A stretch of 37,390 nucleotides of DNA from Deltaproteobacteria bacterium (GTDB taxonomy: Bacteria > Desulfobacterota > Binatia > UBA12015), in assembly GCA_016874715.1 (NCBI GenBank), contig VGTK01000040.1, positions 1 to 37,390 on the forward strand. The letters are read 5' to 3'. Both the position numbers and the translations under genes were made by a program. Below are positions 13,537-22,244 of the stretch, piece by piece (the first letter of the stretch is position 1; every line of letters begins with the position of its first letter). A model generated the notes under the pieces. It was not told the DNA's origin. It searched no databases and saw only the letters and a list, made by a program, of their open reading frames with translations.

Positions 13537-13554
13537 GGCCTTGAACGGAAGGCC
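13537..13554 (+). terminator. small hairpin after the hydrolase gene
   Basis: GGCCTT (13537-13542) and AAGGCC (13549-13554) form a 6-bp stem with a six-base loop, in the 46 bases between the hydrolase stop and the sulfatase start. No T-run follows. It may be a weak terminator or just part of the repeated GGCCTTGA motif here. Confidence 0.3.
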
Positions 13555-13575
13555 GGAGATCTCTGGGAGCGTGCC

Positions 13576-15115
13576 GTGACGCTCGATCGGGTGCTGCGAC
13601 TGGTCGCGCTCGCTGCGGCGCTGCTGCTCGCGGCTCCGGGCGCGGCCGCGGTCCGCCCGAACGTGGTGCTCGTCGTCGTCGACGACGTCGCTCATGCCGA
13701 CGTGGCACGACTCGACCGCCTGCAGGAGATGATGTTCCGTACGGGCACCGAGCTCCGGCGCTTCGCGACCCCGGACGCGCTGTGCGGGCCGAGCCGGGTA
13801 TCGATCCTGCGTGGCCAGCACGGCCACAACACCGGCATCACGACCAACAGGCGGGTGGCGTCCACCGTGCGTGCCCTCGGGCTCGAGGCGAGTACCCTCG
13901 CGACCTGGCTCGCCGACGCCGGATACGCGACGGCGCTCTTCGGCAAGTACCTGAACGCGTACGGCCGCGGCAGCGATCCGCTCGCGCGCACGCACGTGCC
14001 GCCGGGATGGACGGAGTGGTACGGCGGCGTTCCTCGACGAGGGTACGGCTTCTGGCTGAACCACAACGGCAGCGTCGTGACGTATCCGGTGGACGGCCCG
14101 CATCCGAACGACGTGCTCGCCGACCTCGCGGCGAGCTTCATCGCACGTCACGCGGAGCAGCCGATGTTCCTCTACGTGGCACCTGGGTCGTCGCACGGCG
14201 ACGCGCCGCCCGCGCACCGCCACGAGGGCGCTTTCCGGGACGCAGCGCTCCCGCAGGGACCTTCGTTCAACGAGGAGGACGTGTCGGACAAGCCCGCCTG
14301 GATCCGTGGCCTGGTGCCGCAGCCGGCCGACCACCCGGGCCGCCTCGAGCGCCATCGCAACCGTCTGTGCTCGATGCTCTCGGTGGAGGACCTGCTCGCG
14401 ACCGTCCTCCGGGCGCTCTCCGACCAGGGCGTGCTGGATTCGACGTACCTGATCTTCGTGTCCGACAACGGCTACCAATACGGCGAGCACCGCATCAGGG
14501 CGTCGAAGGCGACGGCGTACGACGAAGCGCTGCTGGTGCCGGCGGTGATCCGGGGCCCCGGCGTACCGGCGGGCGTCGCGATCGACCATCTCGCGACGAA
14601 CGCAGATCTGGCGGTGACCATCGCGGATCTCGCGGGCGTCGCGGTTCCGAGCTTCGTCGACGGCAGGAGCCTCGTGCCGCTGCTGCGCGGCGATCGACCG
14701 GAGCCGCGCGTGGCGCCGCGCGATCGGCATCGAGCACCTCGATCGGCGGCCGAAGGGCGACGGTCCGTCGCCGAGCTTCTACGGCGTGCTGCTCGACCGG
14801 TGGAAGTACGTTCGCTATCCCGGGACCGGCGAGCAGGAGCACTGCGACCGGTCCGCTGATCCGTCCGAGATGCAGAGCGTGCACGCGACCGGCGACACGG
14901 TGTGCATGCGCGCTTTGCGCGAGTGGGCGGATGCGCTGGCCGAGTGCGTGGCGGACGAGTGCCGCGCGCTCGAGCAGAACCGGCGTCGCGCGGCACGGGC
15001 ATCGTCGTGCCGGGCGCACGTTCTGCTCGCCGCCGCCGACGACGACATCGCAGCGCTCTTTGCCGCGCCGGAGGCGACGGCTCCCTTCGCAGAGTCGGCC
15101 TGCGCGGGCCCGTAG
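13576..15115 (+). pseudogene. sulfatase (arylsulfatase family), frameshifted near 14703-14725
   Basis: From GTG 13576 a signal peptide (VALAAALLLAAPGAAA) leads into RPNVVLVVVDDVAH, the metal-binding Asp pair. The sulfatase signature LCGPSRVSILRGQHGHNTG follows, with Cys70 expected to become formylglycine. Also present are LFGKYLNAYGRG and IFVSDNGYQYGEHRI, the C-terminal metal-binding site. After PEPRVAP the frame turns Arg-rich. The next frame carries the real continuation (AIGIEHLDRR, SFYGVLLDRWKYVRYPG, then acidic/Cys residues to the TAG at 15113-15115). One extra base or two missing bases near 14703-14725 would explain this. Restored, the enzyme would be about 510 residues. It may be a broken gene or an assembly error. 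Confidence 0.85.
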
Positions 15116-15181
15116 GCGACGCGCCGCGCCGGCCGGGCCGGTGCGCCCGCGGTGACGCGACGAGCGCGGTGCACTGGCGGA

Positions 15182-17227
15182 TCAGGTTCGCGCATCGCCG
15201 GCGAGGAGCACGTCGCCGAACTGCGGGGCGCTCACGACGCGCTCGGCGAACGCGCCGCGCGCCTCGTCGCCGACGTCCGACGGCCAGCGCGCGTCGCTGC
15301 GCTGCCAGCGCTCCAGCCAGTCGGCGCCGAACAGGCCGCGTCCGCGACGCGCGGCGTGCGCGAGCGCGGCCGGCGTCATCGCGAGCGTGGTCTCGGCCTT
15401 CGGACCGGTCGGCGCGCCGCGCGCGATCGCGAAGCCCGCCGCGACGAGTGCGGCGCGGATCGCGGTCGACGTCGAGTAGGTGAACAGCTCGACGTCGCGC
15501 TCGCCGCACGCGGCGAACACGCGCTCGAAGCAGTCGAGGGTCCAGAGCGGCGTGTCGGTCTTCGGCGAGAACGGATCCCAGAAGATCAGGTCGGGCGCGG
15601 GCGCGTCGGCCATGCGCTCGAGGAAGTCGCCTTCGAGGAGCGTCCACGAGAGCGGCACGTTCTCCGACCGCCACTCGCCGAAGCGCAGCAGCTTGCCTGG
15701 CACGGGGCCGCGCAAGTGCGGGAAGCGCGGTCCGTTGCGCAGCGCGAGGCGCAGCGACGCGACGTCGTTCTCGAAGCTCACCAGGTGCACCGGGCGCTGT
15801 GACACTTCGTCGCCGCTCGCCTCGACGCACGCGATCGCCGCCATCGCGTTGTGCGCGGCGCCGAGGCCGACGTCCCAGATCACGAGCGGCGCGGCCGTCG
15901 GCTCGCGCAGCCGCTCGGCGAGGCGCGACTGCTCGACGTAGAGCGCGCGCGCCTCGGTCTGCGGGTCGAGCCCTGCGTGCATGATCTCGCCCGACGCGCG
16001 GTCGACGATGCTCGCGTGTCCTTCGTCGGCAATGCGGACGTCGAAGCGTTCGAGCACGTCCTCGCCGCGGCGGCGGCGGCGCGGCACCGGGACGATCGAC
16101 GGGTGCTCGTCGTCGATGCGCTCGAGCAGCGGACGGCGCTCGTCGCGCAGCGCCGCGAAGGTCCCGTCGAGGACCGCCGCGCGCATCGCGGACATCAGGT
16201 CGTGGTAGAAGCGCAGGTTGTGGCGCGTGAGCAGCGTCCACGCGAGCGGCTCGCCGGCCTTGATCAGGTGGTGCAGGTACGCGCGCGAGTAGTGCGCGCA
16301 GGTGGAGCAGGGGCACTGCGCGTCGACCGGTGCGTCGGCGAGCTTGTAGACGCCGCGCGACAGCGCGAAGCGTCCGGTGGACGTGTAGACCACGCCCTGC
16401 TTCGCGAGCGACGACGGGATCGTGCAGTCGAACATGTCGATGCCGCGGTCGACGGCCTCGAGCAGGTCGATCGGCGTGCCGACACCCATCAGGTAGTGCG
16501 GACGGTCCGGCGGCAGCAGTGCGGTCACCAGCGCGGTGCAGCGCTCGCGCTCGTGCTTCGTCTCGCCGACCGCGAGCCCGCCGACCGCGAAGCCGTCGAA
16601 CGGCATCCTCGTCAGCACGTCTGCGCTCTCGCGGCGCAGGTCGTCGAAGCACGCGCCCTGCACGATGCCGAACAGCGCCTGCGGCGCGTCGCCGCGCGCG
16701 TCGAGGCTGCGCGCCGCCCAGCGGTGCGTGCGCTCCATCGCGGCGGCGGCGGTGTCGTGGTCGGACGTGGATGGCACGCAGACGTCCATCGCCATCAGCA
16801 TGTCGCTGCCGATCGCGAGCTGCGTCGCGATGCTGTGCTCGGGGCTGAGCACGATGGTCCGGCCGTCGACGTAGCTCTTGAAGACCGCGCCGTCCTCGGT
16901 GATGACGCGCTCGTTCGGCAACGAGAACACCTGGAAGCCGCCGGAATCGGTGAGGATCGGACGGCTCCAGTTCATGAAGCGATGGATGCCGCCGACGTGC
17001 CGGAAGACCTCGGGTCCGGGACGCAGCAGCAGGTGGTACGCGTTCGCGAGCAGCACCTGCGCGCCGGATGCGAGCAGGTCCTCGACCGGCAGGCCCTTGA
17101 CGGTCGCCTGCGTGCCGACCGGCATGAATACGGGAGTGAGCACCTCGCCGTGCAGCGTGTGCAGGCGCCCCGCGCGCGCGGACGACCCGGTCGCGGTGGC
17201 CTCGAGCTCGAAGCGCAGGCGGTGCAT
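15182..17227 (-). CDS. tgt: fused tRNA-guanine transglycosylase and MnmC/MnmD-like methyltransferase
   Basis: This 681-residue protein has two domains. Residues 1-~370 are Tgt, which swaps guanine-34 for a queuosine precursor in GUN tRNAs. It has the general-acid Asp94 in TDSGGFQVFS, the nucleophile Asp267 in DMFDCTIPSSLAKQG, and the zinc site Cys305, Cys307, Cys310 and His336. Residues ~395-681 match the MnmC N-domain/MnmD family (Methyltransf_30). This part has LDPQTEARALYVEQSRL, the SAM-binding WDVGLGAAHNA (451-461), LVSFENDVASL and IFWDPFSPKTDTPLWT (548-563). Such enzymes methylate the side chain of nm5(s2)U34. Both domains look complete and are joined by an Arg-rich linker (383-387). The start ATG at 17227 begins the usual MHRLRFELEAT. 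It is divergent from the GreA-like gene. Confidence 0.93.
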   Translation of the reverse strand: MHRLRFELEATATGSSARAGRLHTLHGEVLTPVFMPVGTQATVKGLPVEDLLASGAQVLLANAYHLLLRPGPEVFRHVGGIHRFMNWSRPILTDSGGFQVFSLPNERVITEDGAVFKSYVDGRTIVLSPEHSIATQLAIGSDMLMAMDVCVPSTSDHDTAAAAMERTHRWAARSLDARGDAPQALFGIVQGACFDDLRRESADVLTRMPFDGFAVGGLAVGETKHERERCTALVTALLPPDRPHYLMGVGTPIDLLEAVDRGIDMFDCTIPSSLAKQGVVYTSTGRFALSRGVYKLADAPVDAQCPCSTCAHYSRAYLHHLIKAGEPLAWTLLTRHNLRFYHDLMSAMRAAVLDGTFAALRDERRPLLERIDDEHPSIVPVPRRRRRGEDVLERFDVRIADEGHASIVDRASGEIMHAGLDPQTEARALYVEQSRLAERLREPTAAPLVIWDVGLGAAHNAMAAIACVEASGDEVSQRPVHLVSFENDVASLRLALRNGPRFPHLRGPVPGKLLRFGEWRSENVPLSWTLLEGDFLERMADAPAPDLIFWDPFSPKTDTPLWTLDCFERVFAACGERDVELFTYSTSTAIRAALVAAGFAIARGAPTGPKAETTLAMTPAALAHAARRGRGLFGADWLERWQRSDARWPSDVGDEARGAFAERVVSAPQFGDVLLAGDART

Positions 17228-17230
17228 CGA

Positions 17231-17303
17231 CGGGCGTGTCTAGCCGTCCGCGCCGCGCGCCGCGACCGCGCACCAGGGCGTCCAGCGCGGGCGGACACGC
17301 CCG
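17231..17303. promoter_or_regulatory. 10-bp inverted repeat in the tgt/GreA-like divergent promoter region
   Basis: CGGGCGTGTC (17231-17240) and GACACGCCCG (17294-17303) are exact inverses separated by 53 bases. One arm lies four bases upstream of the tgt start codon, the other 26 bases before the GreA-like ATG. A further small hairpin GGACG-ctaa-CGTCC lies at 17306-17319. The arrangement could be a shared operator pair. Confidence 0.35.
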
Positions 17304-17328
17304 CGGGACGCTAACGTCCGCGCATCGC

Positions 17329-17823
17329 ATGCCCCCGAGGATCGACAAGCAGGCGGTGATCGCGGCGCTGCACGCGCGCCTCGCCGCGCGCTACGACGCG
17401 CTGGTCGCGTCGCAGAAGTCCGCGCAGGCGGGCGCCACGCACGGCGAGTCGAAGCAGGAGCACGCGAAGGACATGCGCGCCGTCGAGCAGCAGTACCTCG
17501 CGCGCGGTCTCGCCGAGCGCGCCGAGACGCTGCGCGACGCGGTGGTGGTGCTGGCGTCGCTGGAGGCGCGCGACTTCGAGGAGGACGAGGCGGCGCGTGC
17601 GGGCGCGCTGGTCGGGCTGGTGGACGAGGGCGACCGCGAGCTGGTCTACCTGCTGGCACCCGCGGGCGGCGGCGAGACCGTCGACGCGGGCGGCGTGACG
17701 GTCACGGTCGTCACGCCGCAGTCGCCGCTCGGCGCGTCGCTGCTCGGCGCGCACGTCGGCGACGAGCTCGGCATCGAGATCGGGGCGAAGCGCCGCAGCG
17801 TCGTCGTCGAGTGGCTGCGGTGA
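17329..17823 (+). CDS. GreA/GreB-like transcription elongation factor family protein
   Basis: This 164-residue protein has an N-terminal helical part (about 1-90) with a long charged coiled-coil-like region (AVEQQYLARGLAERAETLRDA..). A C-terminal FKBP-like beta domain ends TVVTPQSPLGASLLGAHVGDELGIE, followed by RRSVVVEWLR. The 'SPLG.ALLG...GDE' element is characteristic of the Gre factor C-terminal domain, which binds RNA polymerase. The N-terminus lacks a clear acidic GreA tip (usually paired Asp/Glu between two long helices), so cleavage activity is uncertain. It may be a Gre-like polymerase-binding protein of different function. The ATG at 17329 is used. Confidence 0.8.
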   Translation: MPPRIDKQAVIAALHARLAARYDALVASQKSAQAGATHGESKQEHAKDMRAVEQQYLARGLAERAETLRDAVVVLASLEARDFEEDEAARAGALVGLVDEGDRELVYLLAPAGGGETVDAGGVTVTVVTPQSPLGASLLGAHVGDELGIEIGAKRRSVVVEWLR

Positions 17824-17838
17824 GCACGCGCGCCGCCT

Positions 17839-19242
17839 CTAGTCGAGCTCGACGAAGGTCCCCAGGACGTCCGACGACGAGGCGCCGGTGGCACGGTCGA
17901 AGACCGCGAGGAACCGTGCCCCGTCGGTGGCCAGGGCGACGCTCTCGATTCCAGGTCCGGCATCGATGGTGAGCGGCGCGACGCCCGTTCCTTCGCTGCC
18001 AAGACGCGCGCCGCGCAGTGCGTCGGCCTCGATCCACGTGATCAGGTAGGTGCCGCCGGCGAACGCGACGTCGCCGAGATGCTTGACGCTGCTGCCGCCG
18101 GCGACGACGAAGCCCCCGGCCGGCTCGGGATCGGCACCCGGCGTGTAGCGGATCGCACGCAGCTCGGTGAGCGCGTCGGGGTCGTCCGTGGTCGGCGTCT
18201 CCCAGACGACGAGGAAGCTCGTGCCGTCGCTCGCGACGGCGGTGCTGCCCGCACCGTCCGCGGCGTCGCTCAGCGAGAACAGCGTCTGGCCGTCGGAGGT
18301 CAGGAGGGCGCCCTGCAGGTTGGTCGAGATGACCCCTGGCGAAGTCTGGGCCTGCGAGGTCTGCGTGAACGCGACCAGGGTCGTGCCATCACTGCGGGTC
18401 GCGACCGCGGGTGCGGAGCCGTTGCTGATGACTCCCGCAGGTGGGGGCAAGATGGCGCTCAGCGGTCCCACCGGCTGCGACTGCACCGCGCCCCCGGTGC
18501 GGGTGACGATCCGGCCCCCCACCCGGCTCAACGAGAACGAGCCGGCCAGCGAAACGATGCGCTGGTACATGCCGAGGAAGAGCGTGCCGTTGGTGCTCGC
18601 GGCGACCGGTCCGTTGATCGCCGACAGCGCCATGCTGAAGGTCAGCTGCTCGTCGATCGTCGTCGCGGGCAATGCGGGCGCGCCGGCGGGCGGCACCGAG
18701 ACGAAGCCGACGACCTGCGCCGGTGGGCCGTCGTCTCCGCGCGTGCCGTAGCCCCACAGGAACACGCCGAACGCGTCGCCGGCGAACGCGATGCCTCCCG
18801 GCAGATAGGTCGCGCCGCTGTCGAGGAACGGCTCGTCCAGGTCGTTGAGCAGGAGCGGCGCCGAATCGACCACCTCGCCGTTCGGGGCCAGGCGCACCCC
18901 GAGTACGTCCGGTGCTTGACGATCGGTCGGGGCACTGAACGTGACCAGGAAGCGCTCGCCGCCCCAGGCAGCCTCGACCGCGGCGCTCGCCGGGAGGTTC
19001 TCGGCGATCGGGAACGGATTCGGCAGCACGGTGGACGTCGGCGTCGGTGTCGGCGCGAGCGGCGTCGCGGTCACGAAGGGGGTGGCGCTGGGGTACGCCG
19101 TCGGCGTCGGTCGGCTGCCTCCGCCGCCACCGCCGCTGCCGCAGGCGGCGAGCGCCGCCGACAGGACCAGATGCACCGTGACGATCGCGACGCGCCTGCC
19201 GCCAGTCGCGCCGCGCTCGGCCGAGCCGGTCGTCGTGCGCAT
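17839..19242 (-). CDS. large exported lipoprotein, beta-propeller-like, unknown function
   Basis: This 467-residue protein has a signal peptide ending in SAALAACG (lipobox LAAC), a Gly-run, then a Pro/Thr linker rich in PTPT (about residues 44-72). The rest consists of repeated blocks such as VEAAWGGERFLVTFSAPT, GIAFAGDAFGVFLWGYG, VATRSDGTTLVAFTQ, AVASDGTSFLVVWET, VAFAGGTYLITWIEA and LATDGARFLAVFD. The spacing of about 50-60 residues and the '(V/A)A..G..FLV.W' theme suggest a six- or seven-bladed beta-propeller. No catalytic motif is apparent. It is surface-exposed or periplasmic. It is convergent with the GreA-like gene, only 15 bases apart. Confidence 0.85.
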   Translation of the reverse strand: MRTTTGSAERGATGGRRVAIVTVHLVLSAALAACGSGGGGGGSRPTPTAYPSATPFVTATPLAPTPTPTSTVLPNPFPIAENLPASAAVEAAWGGERFLVTFSAPTDRQAPDVLGVRLAPNGEVVDSAPLLLNDLDEPFLDSGATYLPGGIAFAGDAFGVFLWGYGTRGDDGPPAQVVGFVSVPPAGAPALPATTIDEQLTFSMALSAINGPVAASTNGTLFLGMYQRIVSLAGSFSLSRVGGRIVTRTGGAVQSQPVGPLSAILPPPAGVISNGSAPAVATRSDGTTLVAFTQTSQAQTSPGVISTNLQGALLTSDGQTLFSLSDAADGAGSTAVASDGTSFLVVWETPTTDDPDALTELRAIRYTPGADPEPAGGFVVAGGSSVKHLGDVAFAGGTYLITWIEADALRGARLGSEGTGVAPLTIDAGPGIESVALATDGARFLAVFDRATGASSSDVLGTFVELD

Positions 19243-19310
19243 GCGCGTCGCGATATTAGCTCTCTTGCTGCGGCGTCAACCTGGATCGGGCTCGCCGCCG
19301 CGCTCACTGC

Positions 19311-20903
19311 TCAGCGCGCGCCGATCGTGAAGGTCGCGCTCGCGTCCGCGCTGTCCGCCCAGCCGTAGCGCGCGGCGCGCGCGCGCAGCGTGCCGCCCGC
19401 GTCCAGCGTGACCGGACCGGTGTAGAGCCGCCAGTACGGGTCGTCGCCGGCGTCCAGCGTGTACGCGAGCGACGCGCCCGCGACGTCGGAGCGGATCGTC
19501 ACGTCGACCGGAGCGTCGAACGCGCCGCCCGCGGGCTCGATCGCCGGCGGCGGCGTGACGGGCTGCACGCCGCCCGGCCAGAAGCGCTCGCGCAGCTCGT
19601 CCTCGGGGACCGCGCCGAGGTCGCCGGACTCGACGTCCCAGCGCTCGTGCGCGGCGCGCATGCGCTCGAGCCGCGCCTGGTGCTCGGGACGTCCGGCGAG
19701 GTTCTCGAGCTCGAACGGGTCGCTCTGCGTGTCGTACAGCTCCTCGACCGGCTTGGTCGCGCGGTAGTACCAGTCGGCCGGCGGCAGCAGCAAGCCCTCG
19801 TCGTGCAGGCGGAAGATCTCCTGCATCGTGGCGAGGTTGTTGCGGAAGTCGATCGACTGGCCGTACGGCGTCTCGGGCTGGTAGTTGCGCAGGTACTTGA
19901 AGCGCCGGTCGCGCACGGCGCGGATGCGGGCGCGCGCCTCGTCGTGGCGATCCGCCGCCGCGAACACGAACTCGGGCTCGGGGTCCGCGTCGGGTCCGAG
20001 GAAGACGCGGCCCTGCAATTTCGGCGGAACGGGGACGCCGGCGAGCGCCAGCGCGGTCGGCGCGAAGTCGACGTAGCTCACCAGCCGCTCGTCGACGCTG
20101 CCCGGCTCGAGCCGTCCCGGCCAGCGCACGATGAGCGGTCCGTGGATGCCGCCGTCGTACGTCCAGCGCTTGTCGCGCGGCAGGCCGCGGCCGTTGTCGG
20201 GGAAGAACAGCACGACGGTGCGCCCGGCGAGCCCCTCCTCGTCGAGCCTGTCGAGCAGGCGTCCGACCTTCGCGTCGAGGCTCGCGACGTTGTCGTAGTG
20301 ACGCGCGAAGTCGCGCCGCACGAGCTCGGTGTCGGGATAGTACGGCGGTACGCGGATGCTCGCCGGGTCGGTGGTGATCGGCTTCGTGCCGAAGAGCTGG
20401 CTCTCGTGCGTGTCGAGGATCGTGACGTGCGTGAAGAACGGCTGGCCGGGTGCGCGTCCGCGCCAGTCGCCGTTCGCGTCGTCCCAGTTGGTCAGCGGCG
20501 CGCGGTCGAACACCGCGCTGAGCTGGTAGTACAGCTTGCCCGTGCTGCTCGTCCAGTAGCCGGCGGCGCGCAGGTACTCGGTGAAGGTCTTCACCCCGGG
20601 CGGCGGCACCGGGTAGTAGCCGGCATCGATGCTGCGCATGTGGTGCGCGCCGATCGACGTCGCGTACATGCCGGTGACCAGTGCCGCGCGGCTCGGCGAG
20701 CACACGCCCGCGGTCGCGAAGGTGTTGGGGTAGCGCACGCCCTCGCGCGCCAGACGGTCGAGGTTCGGCGTGCGCGCGACCGGGTCGCCGAACGCGCCGA
20801 CCTCGAAGCTCATGTCGTCGGCGACGATCCACAGCACGTTGGGTTTTGTCGCGGGTGCGTCGTCCGCCGGCGCGTCGGCTGCGCGGACGCCGGTACGCAG
20901 CAG
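19311..20903 (-). CDS. sulfatase with C-terminal beta-sandwich domain; N-terminus missing
   Basis: About 530 residues can be read. KPNVLWIVADDMSFE carries the first metal-binding Asp pair, and TAGVCSPSRAALVTGMYATS is the sulfatase signature with the formylglycine Cys. STGKLYYQL and VVLFFPDNGRGLPRDKRW are the catalytic Lys and metal sites. A final ~80-residue domain (PAIEPAGGAFDAPVDVTI.. LYTGPVTLDAGGTLRARA) resembles the chitobiase/hexosaminidase C-terminal domain. No ATG, GTG or TTG start precedes KPNVLW in frame until deep in the opposite sulfatase gene. CTG codons at 20903 and 20900 are the nearest possible starts, so the signal peptide appears lost. Its 5' end faces and overlaps the next sulfatase. 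Confidence 0.85.
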   Translation of the reverse strand: MLRTGVRAADAPADDAPATKPNVLWIVADDMSFEVGAFGDPVARTPNLDRLAREGVRYPNTFATAGVCSPSRAALVTGMYATSIGAHHMRSIDAGYYPVPPPGVKTFTEYLRAAGYWTSSTGKLYYQLSAVFDRAPLTNWDDANGDWRGRAPGQPFFTHVTILDTHESQLFGTKPITTDPASIRVPPYYPDTELVRRDFARHYDNVASLDAKVGRLLDRLDEEGLAGRTVVLFFPDNGRGLPRDKRWTYDGGIHGPLIVRWPGRLEPGSVDERLVSYVDFAPTALALAGVPVPPKLQGRVFLGPDADPEPEFVFAAADRHDEARARIRAVRDRRFKYLRNYQPETPYGQSIDFRNNLATMQEIFRLHDEGLLLPPADWYYRATKPVEELYDTQSDPFELENLAGRPEHQARLERMRAAHERWDVESGDLGAVPEDELRERFWPGGVQPVTPPPAIEPAGGAFDAPVDVTIRSDVAGASLAYTLDAGDDPYWRLYTGPVTLDAGGTLRARAARYGWADSADASATFTIGAR

Positions 20904-20912
20904 CCGCCCAAC

Positions 20913-22244
20913 GTGGTCGTCTTCCTCACCGACGATCAGGGCTACGCCGACGTCGGGGCGTTCGGCGCGACCGACATCCCGACGCCGTCCTTCGATCGCC
21001 TCGCCGCCGAGGGCATGCGCCTGACGAGCTTCTACAGCGCGCCGACCTGCACGCCGTCGCGCGCGATGCTGATGACCGGCTCGTACGGCCAGCGCGTGAG
21101 CGTGCCCGGCGCGTACTACCCGTCGTCGCTCGAGGGACTCGCGCCCGACGAGATGACGATCGCCGAAGTGCTGCGCGCACGCGGCTACGCGACGGGACTC
21201 GTCGGCAAGTGGCACCTCGGCAGCCAGCCGCCGTTCCTGCCGACGCGGCAGGGCTTCGACGAGTACTTCGGCATCCCCTACTCGAACGACATGGGGCGGG
21301 TGAACGGGCTCGGCCGGCCGATCTACCCCGACCTGCCGCTGCTCGCCGGCGAGACCGTGGTCGAGACCGAGCCCGACCAGGCGCAGCTCGTGCGGCGCTA
21401 CACCGAGCGCGCGACCGACTTCATCGCGCGCCACGCGGACCGCCCGTTCTTCCTCGAGATCGCGCACTCGATGCCGCACTGGCCGATCGCGGCGTCCGAC
21501 CGCTTCCGCGGCTCGTCGCCGCGCGGGCTGTACGGCGACGTGATCGCCGAGATCGACTGGTCGATGGGCGAGATCCTCGACGCGCTCGCGGCGCACGGCA
21601 TCGACGACCGCACGCTGGTGCTGTTCGCGTCCGACAACGGCCCGTGGCTCGTGTTCGGCAATCACGCGGGATCGGCGGGACCGCTGCGCGAGGGCAAGAG
21701 CACGAGCTTCGAGGGTGGCGTGCGCGTGCCGGCGATCGCGCGCTGGCCGGGTCGCATCCCGGCGGGCAGCGCGTCGGCCGCGGTGCTGGGGCTGATCGAC
21801 GTCCTGCCGACCGCGGCGCGCCTCGCCGGCGCGGAGCTGCCGGCGGACCGCGTGATCGACGGTCGCGACGCGTGGCCCGTGCTGTCGGGCGAGGACGAGG
21901 CGTCGTTCGACCACCGCGTCTGGCTCGTGCACCGCAACGGCGGCCTCGAGGCCGTGCGGCGCGGGCGCTGGAAGCTGCACCTGCCGCACCCCTGGGCGAC
22001 CGTGACCGTGCCGGGCGTCGACGGCGACGACGGCGAGACGGCGGTGCTGCAGATCGGTCTCGCGCTGTTCGACCTCGAGAGCGACCTCGGCGAGACGCGC
22101 GACGTCGCGGCCGAGCACCCCGACGTCGTCGCCGGGCTGCTCGCGATCGCCGAGGACGCGCGCGCGGACCTCGGCGACACGCTCACCCGGCGGCGTGGCA
22201 GCGGCGTCCGGCCGCAGGGGAGCCACGACCCGGCCGCGCCCTGA
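20913..22244 (+). CDS. sulfatase (arylsulfatase A-like); N-terminus missing
   Basis: About 440 residues. PPNVVVFLTDDQGYADVG is the metal site, SAPTCTPSRAMLMTGSYGQR the sulfatase signature with the formylglycine Cys, LVGKWHLG the catalytic Lys loop, and TLVLFASDNGPWLVFGNHAG with REGKSTSFEGGVRVPAIA the remaining active site. Upstream in frame is VGCADAGTQQPPN, which looks like the end of a lipoprotein signal, but no start codon occurs in frame from the opposite gene's coding region to 20912. GTG 20913 is only a nominal start. The stop TGA (22242-22244) abuts the PilT stop, forming TGATCA. Confidence 0.85.
   Translation: MVVFLTDDQGYADVGAFGATDIPTPSFDRLAAEGMRLTSFYSAPTCTPSRAMLMTGSYGQRVSVPGAYYPSSLEGLAPDEMTIAEVLRARGYATGLVGKWHLGSQPPFLPTRQGFDEYFGIPYSNDMGRVNGLGRPIYPDLPLLAGETVVETEPDQAQLVRRYTERATDFIARHADRPFFLEIAHSMPHWPIAASDRFRGSSPRGLYGDVIAEIDWSMGEILDALAAHGIDDRTLVLFASDNGPWLVFGNHAGSAGPLREGKSTSFEGGVRVPAIARWPGRIPAGSASAAVLGLIDVLPTAARLAGAELPADRVIDGRDAWPVLSGEDEASFDHRVWLVHRNGGLEAVRRGRWKLHLPHPWATVTVPGVDGDDGETAVLQIGLALFDLESDLGETRDVAAEHPDVVAGLLAIAEDARADLGDTLTRRRGSGVRPQGSHDPAAP

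Noticed and set aside
14472..17348. 958-residue minus-strand open frame covering the tgt region
   Set aside because: It is highly Arg-rich and offset from the tgt-mnmD frame, which carries all the conserved motifs. It is a shadow frame.
19647..20906. Long plus-strand open frame upstream of the plus-strand sulfatase
   Set aside because: It is antisense to the minus-strand sulfatase, Arg/Val-rich without domain features, and is explained by codon bias in GC-rich DNA.
20812..20910. MSSATIHSTLGFVAGASSAG as a signal peptide for the plus-strand sulfatase
   Set aside because: It is in another frame and is antisense to the conserved start of the opposite sulfatase; it would need an extra frameshift.
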